From Clostridiales bacterium (GTDB taxonomy: Bacteria > Bacillota > Clostridia > Peptostreptococcales > Anaerovoracaceae): a stretch of DNA of 57,370 nucleotides. Within the stretch, counting starts at the first letter, position 1. Every line of letters begins with the position of its first letter. The translations under genes were made by a program, and so were the position numbers. Positions 46,520 to 54,153 of the stretch are shown piece by piece. The stretch lies in contig JAAZCE010000010.1 in assembly GCA_012513435.1 (NCBI GenBank), positions 1 to 57,370 on the forward strand, in the 5' to 3' direction. Under the pieces are notes generated by a model. It was not told the DNA's origin, searched no databases, and worked only from the letters and a program-made list of their open reading frames with translations.

Positions 46520-46905
46520 ATTGGCTACTAATTGACCACTAGATGTAGTTTTGCCGATATACTAAAAAATGCCGGCGATTCCGGCATTTTTATTCCCAAT
46601 AAGCACATATCCATTGTACTTTCGCCGAAACAAGTGAGAATGATATCATTATTCGGCAAAACTCTACTTTTTCACTATCCTTAACCCATACTAATTAATA
46701 TTATAGTTTCATTACTTGCCTTTTTTGCCAAATATAACATATCTCCAATCATATTCGGCAATGCTTGCTTTCTTATTACATGGTTCAACTGATTTTTGCC
46801 GATAATGACTCTATATCCGGATATCTGCGGCATTTTTTGTACAGCAAACGGTATGCAGACGCAGCAGCCACCGCTATGAACAACAAATTGCATGGCCATG
46901 AAAGC
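46520..46905. other. Non-coding gap rich in TTGCCGA inverted repeats
   Basis: 386 bp without a credible gene. It holds the terminator at 46564-46591 and five GCCGA-centred motifs in mixed orientation: 46553, 46624 and 46798 on plus, 46653 and 46755 on minus. AGTTTTGCCGA at 46547-46557 is perfectly inverted at 46653-46663. A nested dyad at 46620-46661 surrounds the palindrome AATGATATCATT. TGCCG and CGGCA flank another palindrome, ATATCCGGATAT, followed by a T-run near 46840. It could be a small mobile-element relic or paired terminators. Confidence 0.5.
46564..46591 (+). terminator. Rho-independent terminator
   Basis: AAAATGCCGG and CCGGCATTTT pair around the 5-nt loop CGATT, 45 bp after the stop at 46519, and a T-run follows. 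It is nearly symmetric and could also act on the opposite strand. Confidence 0.85.
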
Positions 46906-47847
46906 CTATCTGCCGGCGGCCTCTGCCACGTGCTTCATAAGCACTGCCGTTGTCACGCTTCCCACTCCTCCAGGAACAGGGGTTATTGCTGCAGGGTGCC
47001 CGTCAGCCGCCCCATGAGCAGGGTGCCCGTCAGCCGCCCCATCGGTAGCGTTCCCAACAACAGCCCCGTTGGCAGCCCCATCAATAGCAACTGCTGTCAC
47101 TTCATCGAAGTCCACATCTCCGCAAAGCTTGCCATCTTCGTCCACATTGATTCCCACATCTATAATTGTCTGTCCGCGGCCTAGCATGGATGCCTTGACC
47201 ATTTTAGCCTTGCCTAGAGCGGCTATTACAATGTCAGCATTAGATCCGGCGGCAGCAAAATCTTCTTTGGTCGTTCTGCTGTGAAGCATTGTCACCGTTG
47301 CGTTACGTTTCATTGCCATCATTGCTACAGGCTTGCCGATTACAAGGCTTCTGCCAATTACAGTCACTTTTTTACCTGACAGCTCTATGCCGTAGTAGTC
47401 GAGAAGTTCGATACAGGCTTCAGCCGTGCAAGGCGGAAACCCCTGATCCGTTCCCATAAACACGCCTGCCATTGAGCCTGCGGTAATACCGTCCATATCC
47501 TTTGACGGCGCCAGTGTATCGCATATCAGCTGTTCGTCTATATGGCCCGGGAGAGGTCTGAATATTAGAACGCCATGAATGGACTCGTCAGCGTTGATTC
47601 TTTCTATTGCCAAAACAAGCTTCTCCTGAGACCTATTGACATCGTAAATAAATTGCTTTACTTGTATTCCCGTCTCTGCGGCACGTTTGCGAGCGCCTTT
47701 TTCATAGGAAATATCCCCCGGATTTTCGCCCAGTCTGACTATAGCCAGAGTAGGCACGATGCCACGAGCTTTCAAAGCCTTTACTTTCTCAGATGTCATC
47801 GCGGTTAAATTATCTGCTACAGCTTTGCCTTTGAGTAACTGTGTCAT
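46906..47847 (-). CDS. folD: Methylenetetrahydrofolate dehydrogenase/cyclohydrolase with repeat insertion
   Basis: 313 residues against about 285 for the family. Visible are LAIVRLGENPGD, GVLIFRPLPGHIDE, SKDMDGITAGSMAG, the NADP loop VIGRSLVIGKPVAMM, and ITPVPGGVGSVTTAVLM. The usual active-site YxxxK reads YEKGARK, with the first lysines at +2 and +6 rather than +4. Before ITPVPGG there is a ~35-residue Gly/Ala/Asp-rich insertion with the duplicated unit GAADGHPA. It interconverts methylene-, methenyl- and formyl-THF. Third gene after fhs and fchA; AAAGGAGG precedes the ATG. Confidence 0.9.
   Translation of the reverse strand: MTQLLKGKAVADNLTAMTSEKVKALKARGIVPTLAIVRLGENPGDISYEKGARKRAAETGIQVKQFIYDVNRSQEKLVLAIERINADESIHGVLIFRPLPGHIDEQLICDTLAPSKDMDGITAGSMAGVFMGTDQGFPPCTAEACIELLDYYGIELSGKKVTVIGRSLVIGKPVAMMAMKRNATVTMLHSRTTKEDFAAAGSNADIVIAALGKAKMVKASMLGRGQTIIDVGINVDEDGKLCGDVDFDEVTAVAIDGAANGAVVGNATDGAADGHPAHGAADGHPAAITPVPGGVGSVTTAVLMKHVAEAAGR
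46991..47044 (-). repeat. 27-bp tandem repeat inside folD
   Basis: 46991-47017 and 47018-47044 share their first 25 bases exactly, giving two nine-residue units (GAADGHPAH, GAADGHPAA). A more diverged Gly/Ala-rich stretch precedes them in the protein (47045 to about 47090). Confidence 0.85.
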
Positions 47848-47916
47848 TTTTGCCTCCTTTTGTACGCACTGTCATGTTGCCGGCCTCTGTCTCATGCCAT
47901 GTTACCTAACTCTATC

Positions 47917-48558
47917 TTATGCCTCGTTGGTCTGCAATCTATGGGATACATATCCGAAAACGCCCTCTGCCAGCGGCGTATACATCATCAAATGTCTTGC
48001 ACAGACATTGTTAAGTGACTCTGTCTTCTCCGAGTTTTTCATCATGGAAGTATTGATGTAAACGTTGAGGCTGGCCGCTTCTATCGCTGACTTGCAGAGG
48101 ATGGCACCGGCAGCCGCATCACTGACAGCTATACGATTGCCTTTTTCCGCAAAGAGCTTACAAAGCTCCACAACACGACCGCACTTACCCATTACCATAA
48201 TAGGCACCGAGCAAGCCTCTTCAAGCGCCACCTCAAGCAGCTCCTCCTTTTTCTTTGTTTCCTCTTCCGTTTCCGGCTTCATAGCCAAGATCTTGGAAAT
48301 TGGTTCGAATATTTCTATATCCTTCTGGACAAGCTCTATAAGGTCCTTCTGCAAAAGACTGACTTCGTTCATGGCATCCCGTATTTCCTCTGCCACTGCC
48401 GAATACTTTTTCTTCTCCACAGTCAAGGCTCCTACCATATCTCCCAAAGCAGCGCCCAAAGCGCCTACCAGAGCGGCTACACTTCCGCCGCCCGGTACAG
48501 GGTCCTGACTAGCAAGTGATTCTATGAACTGTCTACAGCTTACATCTGTATATTTCAT
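47917..48558 (-). CDS. fchA: Formimidoyl/methenyl-tetrahydrofolate cyclodeaminase family protein
   Basis: 213 residues, mostly helical. The family signature DPVPGGGSVAALVGALGAAL (residues ~19-38) is followed by long amphipathic helices. Alone, without the formiminotransferase half, this domain is the clostridial FchA type, which releases ammonia from formimino-THF or acts as methenyl-THF cyclohydrolase. It lies 12 bp after fhs and 69 bp before folD, so the three act in one pathway from formate to methylene-THF. GGGAGGAG precedes the ATG. Confidence 0.88.
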   Translation of the reverse strand: MKYTDVSCRQFIESLASQDPVPGGGSVAALVGALGAALGDMVGALTVEKKKYSAVAEEIRDAMNEVSLLQKDLIELVQKDIEIFEPISKILAMKPETEEETKKKEELLEVALEEACSVPIMVMGKCGRVVELCKLFAEKGNRIAVSDAAAGAILCKSAIEAASLNVYINTSMMKNSEKTESLNNVCARHLMMYTPLAEGVFGYVSHRLQTNEA

Positions 48559-48570
48559 TTGTGCTCCTCC

Positions 48571-50247
48571 CTAAAACAGGCCTGTAATCCTGCCGGTTCT
48601 GTCTACATCAATATTTTCTGCTGCCGGCTTCTTAGGAAGTCCCGGCATGGTCATAATATCTCCCGTGAGAGCTACGATGAAGCCTGCTCCTGCGGAAACC
48701 TTAATATTTCTTACTGTTAATACAAAGCCTTTAGGCGCACCCAGCATTTTCCCATCGTCGGAAAAACTATATTGCGTCTTAGCCATGCAAATAGGCAGCC
48801 CTCCAAAGCCAAGGGATTCCAGCTGCTTAAGCTGCTTCATTGCTGCAGGCAAGATGTTAATATCATCAGCGTGATATATTTTCTGAGCTATTGCTCTTAT
48901 TTTCTCTTCAATGGTCATGTCCAGCTCATATGTGTATTTCATCTGGCTAGGCTCCTGACAAAGCCTTACAATTTCTTCAGCCAAAGCAACACCGCCTTCT
49001 CCGCCTTTGCCCCAAACCTCGCTGAGGGCAACATTGACACCAAGCTCTCGACATCTCTTCTCCACGAGAGCAAGCTCAGCTTCGCTGTCCGTTGGGAATC
49101 TGTTGATGGCTACCACTGCCGGAAGACCGAAGCCCTTGGTAATATTCTCCACGTGCTGCAAAAGATTAGGAAGCCCTGCCTCAAGCGCAACCAGATTTTC
49201 CTGACCAAGTTCTGTCTTTGCGACTCCTCCGTGGTGCTTAAGTGCTCTAACCGTTGCAACTATCACTACTGCCGAAGGCGTGATGTCAGCCATGCGGCAC
49301 TTGATATCCAGGAATTTTTCTGCACCCAGGTCCGCACCGAATCCTGCCTCCGTAACGACGTAATCTGCCATCTTCATTGCCATCTTAGTCGCCATTACCG
49401 AGTTGCACCCGTGAGCTATATTTGCAAAAGGTCCGCCGTGGATAAATGCCGGAGTCTTTTCGAGAGTTTGAACAAGGTTCGGTTTAAGCGCATCCTTAAG
49501 AAGCGCTGCCAAAGCGCCCTGAGCCTTAAGCTGTCCAGCAGTTACAGGTTCATCATCATAGCTGTATCCTACGATAATCCTTGCAACTCTTACCTTCAAA
49601 TCCTCAATATCGTTGGAAAGACAGAGAATAGCCATTATTTCGCTGGCTACTGTAATGTCAAATCCATCCTCTCTCGGTGTTCCGTTCACCTTACCTCCAA
49701 GACCATCTGTTATGAAACGAAGCTGCCTGTCGTTCATGTCGACACAGCGTTTCCATGTTATTTTCCTAGGGTCGATGCGAAGAGCATTTCCCTGCTGAAT
49801 GTGGTTATCTAGCATAGCCGCCAGCAAATTGTTGGCTGCCCCTATTGCGTGCATATCTCCCGTAAAATGAAGATTTATATCCTCCATAGGAACCACTTGT
49901 GCATAGCCACCGCCGGCAGCTCCGCCCTTTACACCGAAAACAGGTCCAAGTGACGGCTCTCTCAGCGCAACTAAAACATTCTTATCAATTCTTTTTAAAG
50001 CGTCTGCGAGACCGACAGTAGTAGTAGTCTTTCCTTCTCCCGCAGGTGTAGGTGAAATTGCAGTAACGAGAATAACCTTGCCGTCAGGAGTAGCCTTCTT
50101 TTCTTCAAGAATATTGTAATCTATCTTTGCTTTATAGTTGCCGTAAAGTTCCAAATATTTTTTGTCTATTCCGGCTTCTTCGGCAATAGTATTGATGTCT
50201 TCCATCTTGGTTCCCTGAGCAATTTGAATGTCGCTTTTAAGTTCCAT
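48571..50247 (-). CDS. fhs: Formate--tetrahydrofolate ligase
   Basis: About 558 residues. The ATP site is [44 protein letters not shown] (split), [30 protein letters not shown] and [20 protein letters not shown] are the usual FTHFS segments. It activates formate with ATP onto THF, the first step of the folate C1 branch. ATG 50247 has AAGGAG at 7 bases; ATGs at 50253 and 50265 sit too close to or upstream of it. A ZTP-type riboswitch precedes the gene, linking it to purine and folate status. Confidence 0.95.
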   Translation of the reverse strand: MELKSDIQIAQGTKMEDINTIAEEAGIDKKYLELYGNYKAKIDYNILEEKKATPDGKVILVTAISPTPAGEGKTTTTVGLADALKRIDKNVLVALREPSLGPVFGVKGGAAGGGYAQVVPMEDINLHFTGDMHAIGAANNLLAAMLDNHIQQGNALRIDPRKITWKRCVDMNDRQLRFITDGLGGKVNGTPREDGFDITVASEIMAILCLSNDIEDLKVRVARIIVGYSYDDEPVTAGQLKAQGALAALLKDALKPNLVQTLEKTPAFIHGGPFANIAHGCNSVMATKMAMKMADYVVTEAGFGADLGAEKFLDIKCRMADITPSAVVIVATVRALKHHGGVAKTELGQENLVALEAGLPNLLQHVENITKGFGLPAVVAINRFPTDSEAELALVEKRCRELGVNVALSEVWGKGGEGGVALAEEIVRLCQEPSQMKYTYELDMTIEEKIRAIAQKIYHADDINILPAAMKQLKQLESLGFGGLPICMAKTQYSFSDDGKMLGAPKGFVLTVRNIKVSAGAGFIVALTGDIMTMPGLPKKPAAENIDVDRTGRITGLF

Positions 50248-50301
50248 TTTCATTCTCCTTTTCAATCTTTATCTTGCCTGCGCGTCCTCTGCACAGATTA
50301 T

Positions 50302-50330
50302 AAAAAGAGCCAACAATCCGGACTCTTGGC
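50302..50330 (-). terminator. Intrinsic terminator in the fhs leader (riboswitch expression platform)
   Basis: On the minus strand GCCAA (50326-50330) can pair with TTGGC (50309-50313), or AAGAGTCC with GGCTCTT, followed by five T at 50302-50306. The stem shares bases 50328-50330 with the aptamer's conserved 3' segment, as expected for a switch in which ligand binding prevents termination. Confidence 0.65.
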
Positions 50331-50400
50331 CCAGACGGTCGGCTCGCTTCTTTCATTATACTTCATGTGGTTAATTCCACTTTCCCGTCAGTCGTATAAC
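50328..50400 (-). promoter_or_regulatory. ZTP (pfl-type) riboswitch aptamer
   Basis: On the minus strand: TATAC (50394-50398) pairs with GTATA (50357-50361), enclosing GACTGACGGGA and a GTGG/CCAC hairpin (50377-50380 with 50367-50370). The 3' domain GAGCCGACCGTCTGGGCC (50328-50345) contains the CCG-C/T-CTGGGC core that I know from ZTP riboswitches. Known members sense ZTP/AICAR derivatives, which build up when formyl-THF is short, and turn on fhs, folD and purH genes. Its place before fhs-fchA-folD fits. Recognised by eye, not by covariance search. Confidence 0.8.
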
Positions 50401-50406
50401 AATTTC

Positions 50407-50435
50407 ATAATATCATCTGCCACTGCGGGAAGCAA
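50407..50435 (-). promoter_or_regulatory. Promoter of the fhs-fchA-folD operon
   Basis: TTGCTT (50430-50435) and TATTAT (50407-50412) are 17 bp apart on the minus strand, just beyond the rnhB stop. The expected start (~50400) coincides with the 5' edge of the riboswitch. Confidence 0.6.
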
Positions 50436-50443
50436 GCCTTTGC

Positions 50444-51079
50444 CTATAAATTTTTCAAAAAACTACGCCTATGTATAGGGCATATCCCGTAAGTCCTAAG
50501 GCCCTGGTAATGAGCTGCCGTTCCGTATCCTTTGTTCTTTTCAAAGGCGTAGCCAGGATACTCTTTGGCAAACTCCACCATCATCCTGTCCCTTGTCACC
50601 TTGGCGACTATGGATGCCGCCGCAATGGCCAGCACCTTGCTGTCCCCCTTGACTATGCCCTGCTGGGGAATACTTAAATTTTCCAGCTCTACCGCATCAA
50701 AAATCACATAGTCCGGCTGAGGTTCAAGCCTTGTTATTGCCTTTCTCATGGCTTTCTTAGTCGCCTGAAGGATGTTGATGTCGTCTATGACCTCATGATC
50801 CTCCATTCCTATAGCTACGGCCACCGCCCTCTCCATTATAATATCGTAAAGTTCTTCTCTTTTTTTCTCGGAAAGTTTTTTGGAATCATCCACGCCCGGA
50901 ACGTCGAAGTCCTCCGGCAGTATTATTGCCGCCGTGACCACAGGCCCGGCTAAAGGTCCTCTGCCTACTTCATCTACACCTGCTATAAGCTTATAACCCT
51001 TTTCGTGCAAAGCCGCCTCAGGTTCTTTCATTTCGGCCAGCCTTGCAAGCTGCTTAGCAATTCGTTCTTCCTTTGTCAT
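50444..51079 (-). CDS. rnhB: Ribonuclease HII
   Basis: 211 residues. The catalytic opening is IAGVDEVGRGPLAGPVV (Asp-Glu pair), followed by DSKKLSEKKREELY, INILQATKKAM, YVIFDAVEL and ASIVAKVTRDRMM, which carry the other acidic residues. It cuts RNA in RNA-DNA hybrids and misinserted ribonucleotides. The ATG overlaps the rbgA stop (ATGA), so the two are translationally coupled. A 25-residue charged N-terminal extension precedes the core. Confidence 0.94.
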   Translation of the reverse strand: MTKEERIAKQLARLAEMKEPEAALHEKGYKLIAGVDEVGRGPLAGPVVTAAIILPEDFDVPGVDDSKKLSEKKREELYDIIMERAVAVAIGMEDHEVIDDINILQATKKAMRKAITRLEPQPDYVIFDAVELENLSIPQQGIVKGDSKVLAIAAASIVAKVTRDRMMVEFAKEYPGYAFEKNKGYGTAAHYQGLRTYGICPIHRRSFLKNL

Positions 51080-51936
51080 CAGTGCTTTTCCTCCGGTCCA
51101 TCCTCCGGCATCTCTAACGTTATTCTTCCGATTTTACCGCCACGAAATTCATCGAGAACCAACCTGGCGATTCTTTCGTAGTCTATCCTTTTCCCCGGTA
51201 ATATGCATCCTCGCTTCATTGCCATGTTCTCCATATTTTCAAGGGGCGTTTCTGCCAGCTCCTCCAGCTTATATCTCTCAGCCAGAAGATTAGCATACCT
51301 TGCCGACAGCATGCCAATAAGCTCCATTCCAAGAGTGGGTATATCCATTATCTCGTCCTTTATGGACCCGCAAAAGGCCAGGTTCACTCCTGCCTTAGGG
51401 TCTTCAAACTTAGGCCATAGTATTCCCGGTGTGTCCAAAAGCTGCATATTGTTCTTCAGCTTCAGCCACTGCTTGCCCTTGGTTACTCCGGGTCTATCTC
51501 CCGTCTGAGCGCTTTTTCTCCCTGTCATCCTGTTGATGAGAGAGGATTTGCCTACGTTGGGAACGCCTACTATCATGAGCCTGAAAGGCTTTTGCATAAT
51601 GCGAGATTCATTCTTCTCAGCAGCCATGGTTTCCAGCAGATTAAACAGCTCCTTGGTTCCCGATCCGCTCATACAGTTCATGGAAAGAACTGAGTTGCCG
51701 TCAGCTTTAAATTTTTCTTCCCACTGCTTGCCGGCTCTTTCATCGGCCAGGTCGCTTTTGTTCAGCACTATTATCCTCGGCTTATTCCTTACCAGCCCAT
51801 CTATAATGGGATTTCGGCTAGAAAAGGGTATTCGTGCATCTATAACTTCTATAACGGCGTCCACCATCTTAAGGTTCTCTTTGATGAGCTCCTTGGTCTT
51901 CTTCATATGCCCTGGATACCAGTTTATGTTTTCCAT
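51079..51936 (-). CDS. rbgA: Ribosome biogenesis GTPase YlqF/RbgA
   Basis: 285 residues with circularly permuted GTPase motifs: NKSD (G4, ~59), then GVPNVGKSSLINRM (G1, ~128), then DTPGILWPKF (G3, ~173). INWYPGHMKKTKELIKENL opens the protein, as in YlqF. The C-terminal domain contacts the 50S particle late in assembly. It lies next to rplS, a pairing seen in many Firmicutes, but the terminator between them gives each its own transcript. AAGGAG precedes the ATG. Confidence 0.93.
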   Translation of the reverse strand: MENINWYPGHMKKTKELIKENLKMVDAVIEVIDARIPFSSRNPIIDGLVRNKPRIIVLNKSDLADERAGKQWEEKFKADGNSVLSMNCMSGSGTKELFNLLETMAAEKNESRIMQKPFRLMIVGVPNVGKSSLINRMTGRKSAQTGDRPGVTKGKQWLKLKNNMQLLDTPGILWPKFEDPKAGVNLAFCGSIKDEIMDIPTLGMELIGMLSARYANLLAERYKLEELAETPLENMENMAMKRGCILPGKRIDYERIARLVLDEFRGGKIGRITLEMPEDGPEEKH

Positions 51937-51984
51937 TTTAACATCTCCTTATGACGAACGCTTTACCACAATAAACCAAAAGTA

Positions 51985-52009
51985 CAAAAAAGGGACCCAA
52001 TCGGTCCCT
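51985..52009 (-). terminator. Rho-independent terminator after rplS
   Basis: AGGGACC (51991-51997) and GGTCCCT (52003-52009) form a 7-bp stem with a 5-nt loop, followed on the minus strand by a run of T. It lies just past the rplS stop at 52016 and separates rplS from rbgA. Confidence 0.88.
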
Positions 52010-52015
52010 CTCTCA

Positions 52016-52363
52016 TTATTTGTTTATCTTAACCTTAATCTTAGCAGATTTACCGGTTCTCTCACGCATATAGTGAAGTCTTGCTCTTCTAACCTTACCT
52101 TCTCTAACCACTTCAATTTTCTCAACAAGTGGCGAATGAAGCGGGAATGTCTTTTCTACGCCTATTCCTGATGCAATTCTTCTTACTGTGAAAGTCTCTC
52201 CAATTCCGCCATTCTGTCTCTTCAAAACAAAACCTTCAAAGATTTGGATTCTTTCTCTGCTTCCTTCTTTAATTTTAACGTGTACCTTTACAGTATCTCC
52301 AACGTTAAATGCAGGGATATCAGTCTTGATATATTCCTGTGCAACTGAGTTCAATACGTCCAT
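52016..52363 (-). CDS. rplS: 50S ribosomal protein L19
   Basis: 115 residues, the normal length. [44 protein letters not shown] (split), [29 protein letters not shown] (split) and a basic C-terminus identify L19, which sits at the 30S-50S interface. GGAGG lies about 12 bases before the ATG. A promoter and a ~100-nt structured leader precede it, and a strong terminator follows. Confidence 0.97.
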   Translation of the reverse strand: MDVLNSVAQEYIKTDIPAFNVGDTVKVHVKIKEGSRERIQIFEGFVLKRQNGGIGETFTVRRIASGIGVEKTFPLHSPLVEKIEVVREGKVRRARLHYMRERTGKSAKIKVKINK

Positions 52364-52463
52364 TGCTATTTAGTTCCTCCTTCCCTCCAAGACGTTCTTG
52401 TATGACCGGTCTGTATCTTTAATACAGCTCTCCATTACAGAGGACCATCCGTATTTCACAATC
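52364..52463 (-). promoter_or_regulatory. Structured rplS leader, possible L19 autoregulatory RNA
   Basis: Between the predicted start (~52463) and the ATG, the minus-strand leader can form GGTC/GACC enclosing CTC-loop-GAG and CTGTAT-TAAAG-ATACAG, a three-way junction. L19 leaders that bind their own protein are known in Firmicutes; this one is a candidate by position and shape only. Confidence 0.45.
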
Positions 52464-52469
52464 CATAAT

Positions 52470-52498
52470 AGTATATACTAAAAAAATCGCCTTTGCAA
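52470..52498 (-). promoter_or_regulatory. Promoter of rplS
   Basis: TTGCAA (52493-52498) and TATACT (52470-52475) are separated by 17 bp on the minus strand, about 107 bp upstream of the rplS ATG. Confidence 0.7.
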
Positions 52499-52539
52499 GC
52501 ACTTTTTACACGTTCCCAGGCTCTCTCCACCCTATGTTC

Positions 52540-53421
52540 TCAGGCTCTGGGATGGGTCTTGTTATATACATCCTTAATCCTGTTTTTCGTCACTGCCAGA
52601 TACACCTGAGTCGCCGAAATATCCTCGTGGCCCATAAGTTCCTGAAGGGATTTTAAATCCGCTCCGTTCTGCAGCATATGTATGGCAAAGGAATTCCTGA
52701 TAACGTTAGGTGTAAGACTTTGCTTGATGCCTACCTGACGTCCGTATTCCTTTAACACTTTCCATAAGCCCTGCCGTGTAATTCTCTTGCCGTAGTAGTT
52801 CACAAAAAGAGCACGCTCCTCCGTATTTTCCTTTAAAAGAGCATCTCTGGCGTCGAAGATGTAGTTTTCTATAGCAACTCTGGCGGGTCTTCCCAAAGGC
52901 ACTATACGAGCTTTGTTGTGGTCTCCCTCGCAGGTGATGAATCCCATTCTCAGGTTGATATCCTCCAGATTGGCGTCTATAAGCTCGCTAACTCTGATTC
53001 CCGTAGCGTAAAGGACTTCAAGTATAGCTTTGTCCCTTATGCCCTTGATACTGTCGTCGGGAGCCTCAATCAGCTTATTGATTTCTTCTATTGTGAGATA
53101 CTCCAGTTTCTTACGCTCTATTTTTGGCGACTTGATTCCGGCGGTAGGATTGCTCTCTATCAGCTTCTGGTCCATAAGAAAATTAAAAAATGCACGGACA
53201 GACGCCAGCTTCCTGTTCACCGTTGCTGCCGATTTGCCCGCCCCTTTCAAATTGTGAAGAAAGGCTATGATTTCGGTGCTGGACACCTCAAGAAGGTTTG
53301 TGAATCCTCTTGACCCTTCAAATCCCACAAATTCCTGAACATCTCTGTTGTATGCCTCCAACGTATTGGCAGACATCTTTTTTTCTTTCTGCAGATAATC
53401 TACAAATTCTTTCGTATACAT
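52540..53421 (-). CDS. xerD: XerD-like tyrosine recombinase with an altered HxxR box
   Basis: About 293 residues. A SAM-like core-binding domain (~1-85) precedes the catalytic domain with YATGIRVSELIDANLEDI (first Arg), GDHNKARIVPLG (Lys), LMGHEDIS (His) and the nucleophile in QVYLAV. The HxxR box reads NVIRNSF, so its histidine is Asn. XerD resolves chromosome dimers at dif. Start is ATG 53421: the -10 box lies 6 bases upstream, so the reading from 53472 is excluded and the mRNA appears leaderless. The xerD, spoIIM and nudF neighbourhood is common in Firmicutes. Confidence 0.87.
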   Translation of the reverse strand: MYTKEFVDYLQKEKKMSANTLEAYNRDVQEFVGFEGSRGFTNLLEVSSTEIIAFLHNLKGAGKSAATVNRKLASVRAFFNFLMDQKLIESNPTAGIKSPKIERKKLEYLTIEEINKLIEAPDDSIKGIRDKAILEVLYATGIRVSELIDANLEDINLRMGFITCEGDHNKARIVPLGRPARVAIENYIFDARDALLKENTEERALFVNYYGKRITRQGLWKVLKEYGRQVGIKQSLTPNVIRNSFAIHMLQNGADLKSLQELMGHEDISATQVYLAVTKNRIKDVYNKTHPRA

Positions 53422-53427
53422 ATTTAA

Positions 53428-53456
53428 ATTATAACTCAATAACCTTTGGTTGACAA
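53428..53456 (-). promoter_or_regulatory. xerD promoter, implying a leaderless mRNA
   Basis: TTGTCA (53451-53456) and a perfect TATAAT (53428-53433) are 17 bp apart on the minus strand. Six bases separate the -10 box from the ATG at 53421, and no ribosome site is visible. Confidence 0.7.
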
Positions 53457-53465
53457 TAAATAATT

Positions 53466-53509
53466 GAATCAATCTTTACTGCAAATCGAATCAATCTGTA
53501 CTACAAATC
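53466..53509. repeat. 22-bp tandem direct repeat between xerD and spoIIM
   Basis: 53466-53487 and 53488-53509 match at 20 of 22 positions (GAATCAATCT-T/G-TACT-G/A-CAAATC). The pair lies upstream of both divergent genes, just beyond the xerD -35 box, and may be an operator for a dimeric regulator. Confidence 0.75.
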
Positions 53510-53547
53510 AAAACTTCCTCATAATATATTACTGGGAGGATACGCGT

Positions 53548-54153
53548 ATGAAAAAGGTTTTGATGATTTTTATATTCATTTTCATGACAGGATTGTTCGC
53601 AGGTCTTTTTTTTAGTACCAACCTGTCCGAAGAAAACAGTTCAGGTCTATCCGGTCTGCTCCTGGCAAGTTTTGACCCAGTGTGCGAAATACCCGCCGCC
53701 TTTGTTTACGTGCTAATTTCAAATATGGCACTTACTGCGGTCATGGTTCCGGCCGTTTTTTCTAAGTACCTTTCGCCTCTGCCACCTCTGGTTCTCCTCT
53801 TCAAAAGTTTCACCATAGGATTTTGCTGCGGTCTGGTTTACGTCAGCACCCCTGATAATCCTTTCCTTCTTTCCTTCGTAAAGCTTTTTCCGCAAAATAT
53901 TTTTTTCATACCTGCCTTTATTCTTATGGCGGTAGTAACATTTTGCATCTCTACATCTGGCTCCCCTACCGGCCAACTATCTCGTAAATCTGGTATGTCT
54001 CATCGACACAGCAGTGTCGCTGCCCTGCTCCCCTCGCATAAAAACAGGCTCCCGAAATCCGGGAACCCGCTCATTTACATACTTATCACAGCAACCGCCC
54101 TTATACTGGCAGGCTCTCTTACGGAAGCACTTCTTCACCAAGTTGTTCTTTAG
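53548..54153 (+). CDS. spoIIM: SpoIIM-like stage II sporulation protein
   Basis: About 201 residues with five or so membrane helices (VLMIFIFIFMTGLFAGLFF at the start, MALTAVMVPAVF, FIPAFILMAVVTFC, ILITATALILAGSL). Length, topology and position between xerD and nudF match SpoIIM, part of the SpoIID-SpoIIM-SpoIIP complex that drives engulfment of the forespore. ATG 53548 has GGGAGG 8 bases upstream; the longer reading from 53464 runs through the repeats. The middle (about 140-175) holds an unusual polar stretch rich in Ser, His and Pro. Its 3' end overlaps nudF by 35 bp on the other strand. Confidence 0.72.
   Translation: MKKVLMIFIFIFMTGLFAGLFFSTNLSEENSSGLSGLLLASFDPVCEIPAAFVYVLISNMALTAVMVPAVFSKYLSPLPPLVLLFKSFTIGFCCGLVYVSTPDNPFLLSFVKLFPQNIFFIPAFILMAVVTFCISTSGSPTGQLSRKSGMSHRHSSVAALLPSHKNRLPKSGNPLIYILITATALILAGSLTEALLHQVVL
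54040..54067 (-). terminator. nudF terminator embedded in spoIIM coding sequence
   Basis: On the minus strand GGTTCCCG (54060-54067) pairs with CGGGAGCC (54047-54054; one G-T pair) around a 5-nt loop, followed by a T-run at 54040-54044. It lies past the nudF stop at 54119 but inside the oppositely oriented spoIIM gene. Confidence 0.6.

Noticed and set aside
46681-46899. Short minus-strand open frame (72 codons) in the gap after folD
   Set aside because: It runs through the inverted repeats, has no ribosome site and no recognisable motif.
48772-49812. Long plus-strand open frame (346 codons) opposite fhs
   Set aside because: It mirrors the highly conserved fhs gene, has no ribosome site and an unnatural composition rich in Cys, Ser and Leu.
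50302-50400. THF riboswitch before fhs
   Set aside because: The conserved elements fit the ZTP class (CTGGGC core and GACGG/CCGTC pairing), not the THF aptamer.
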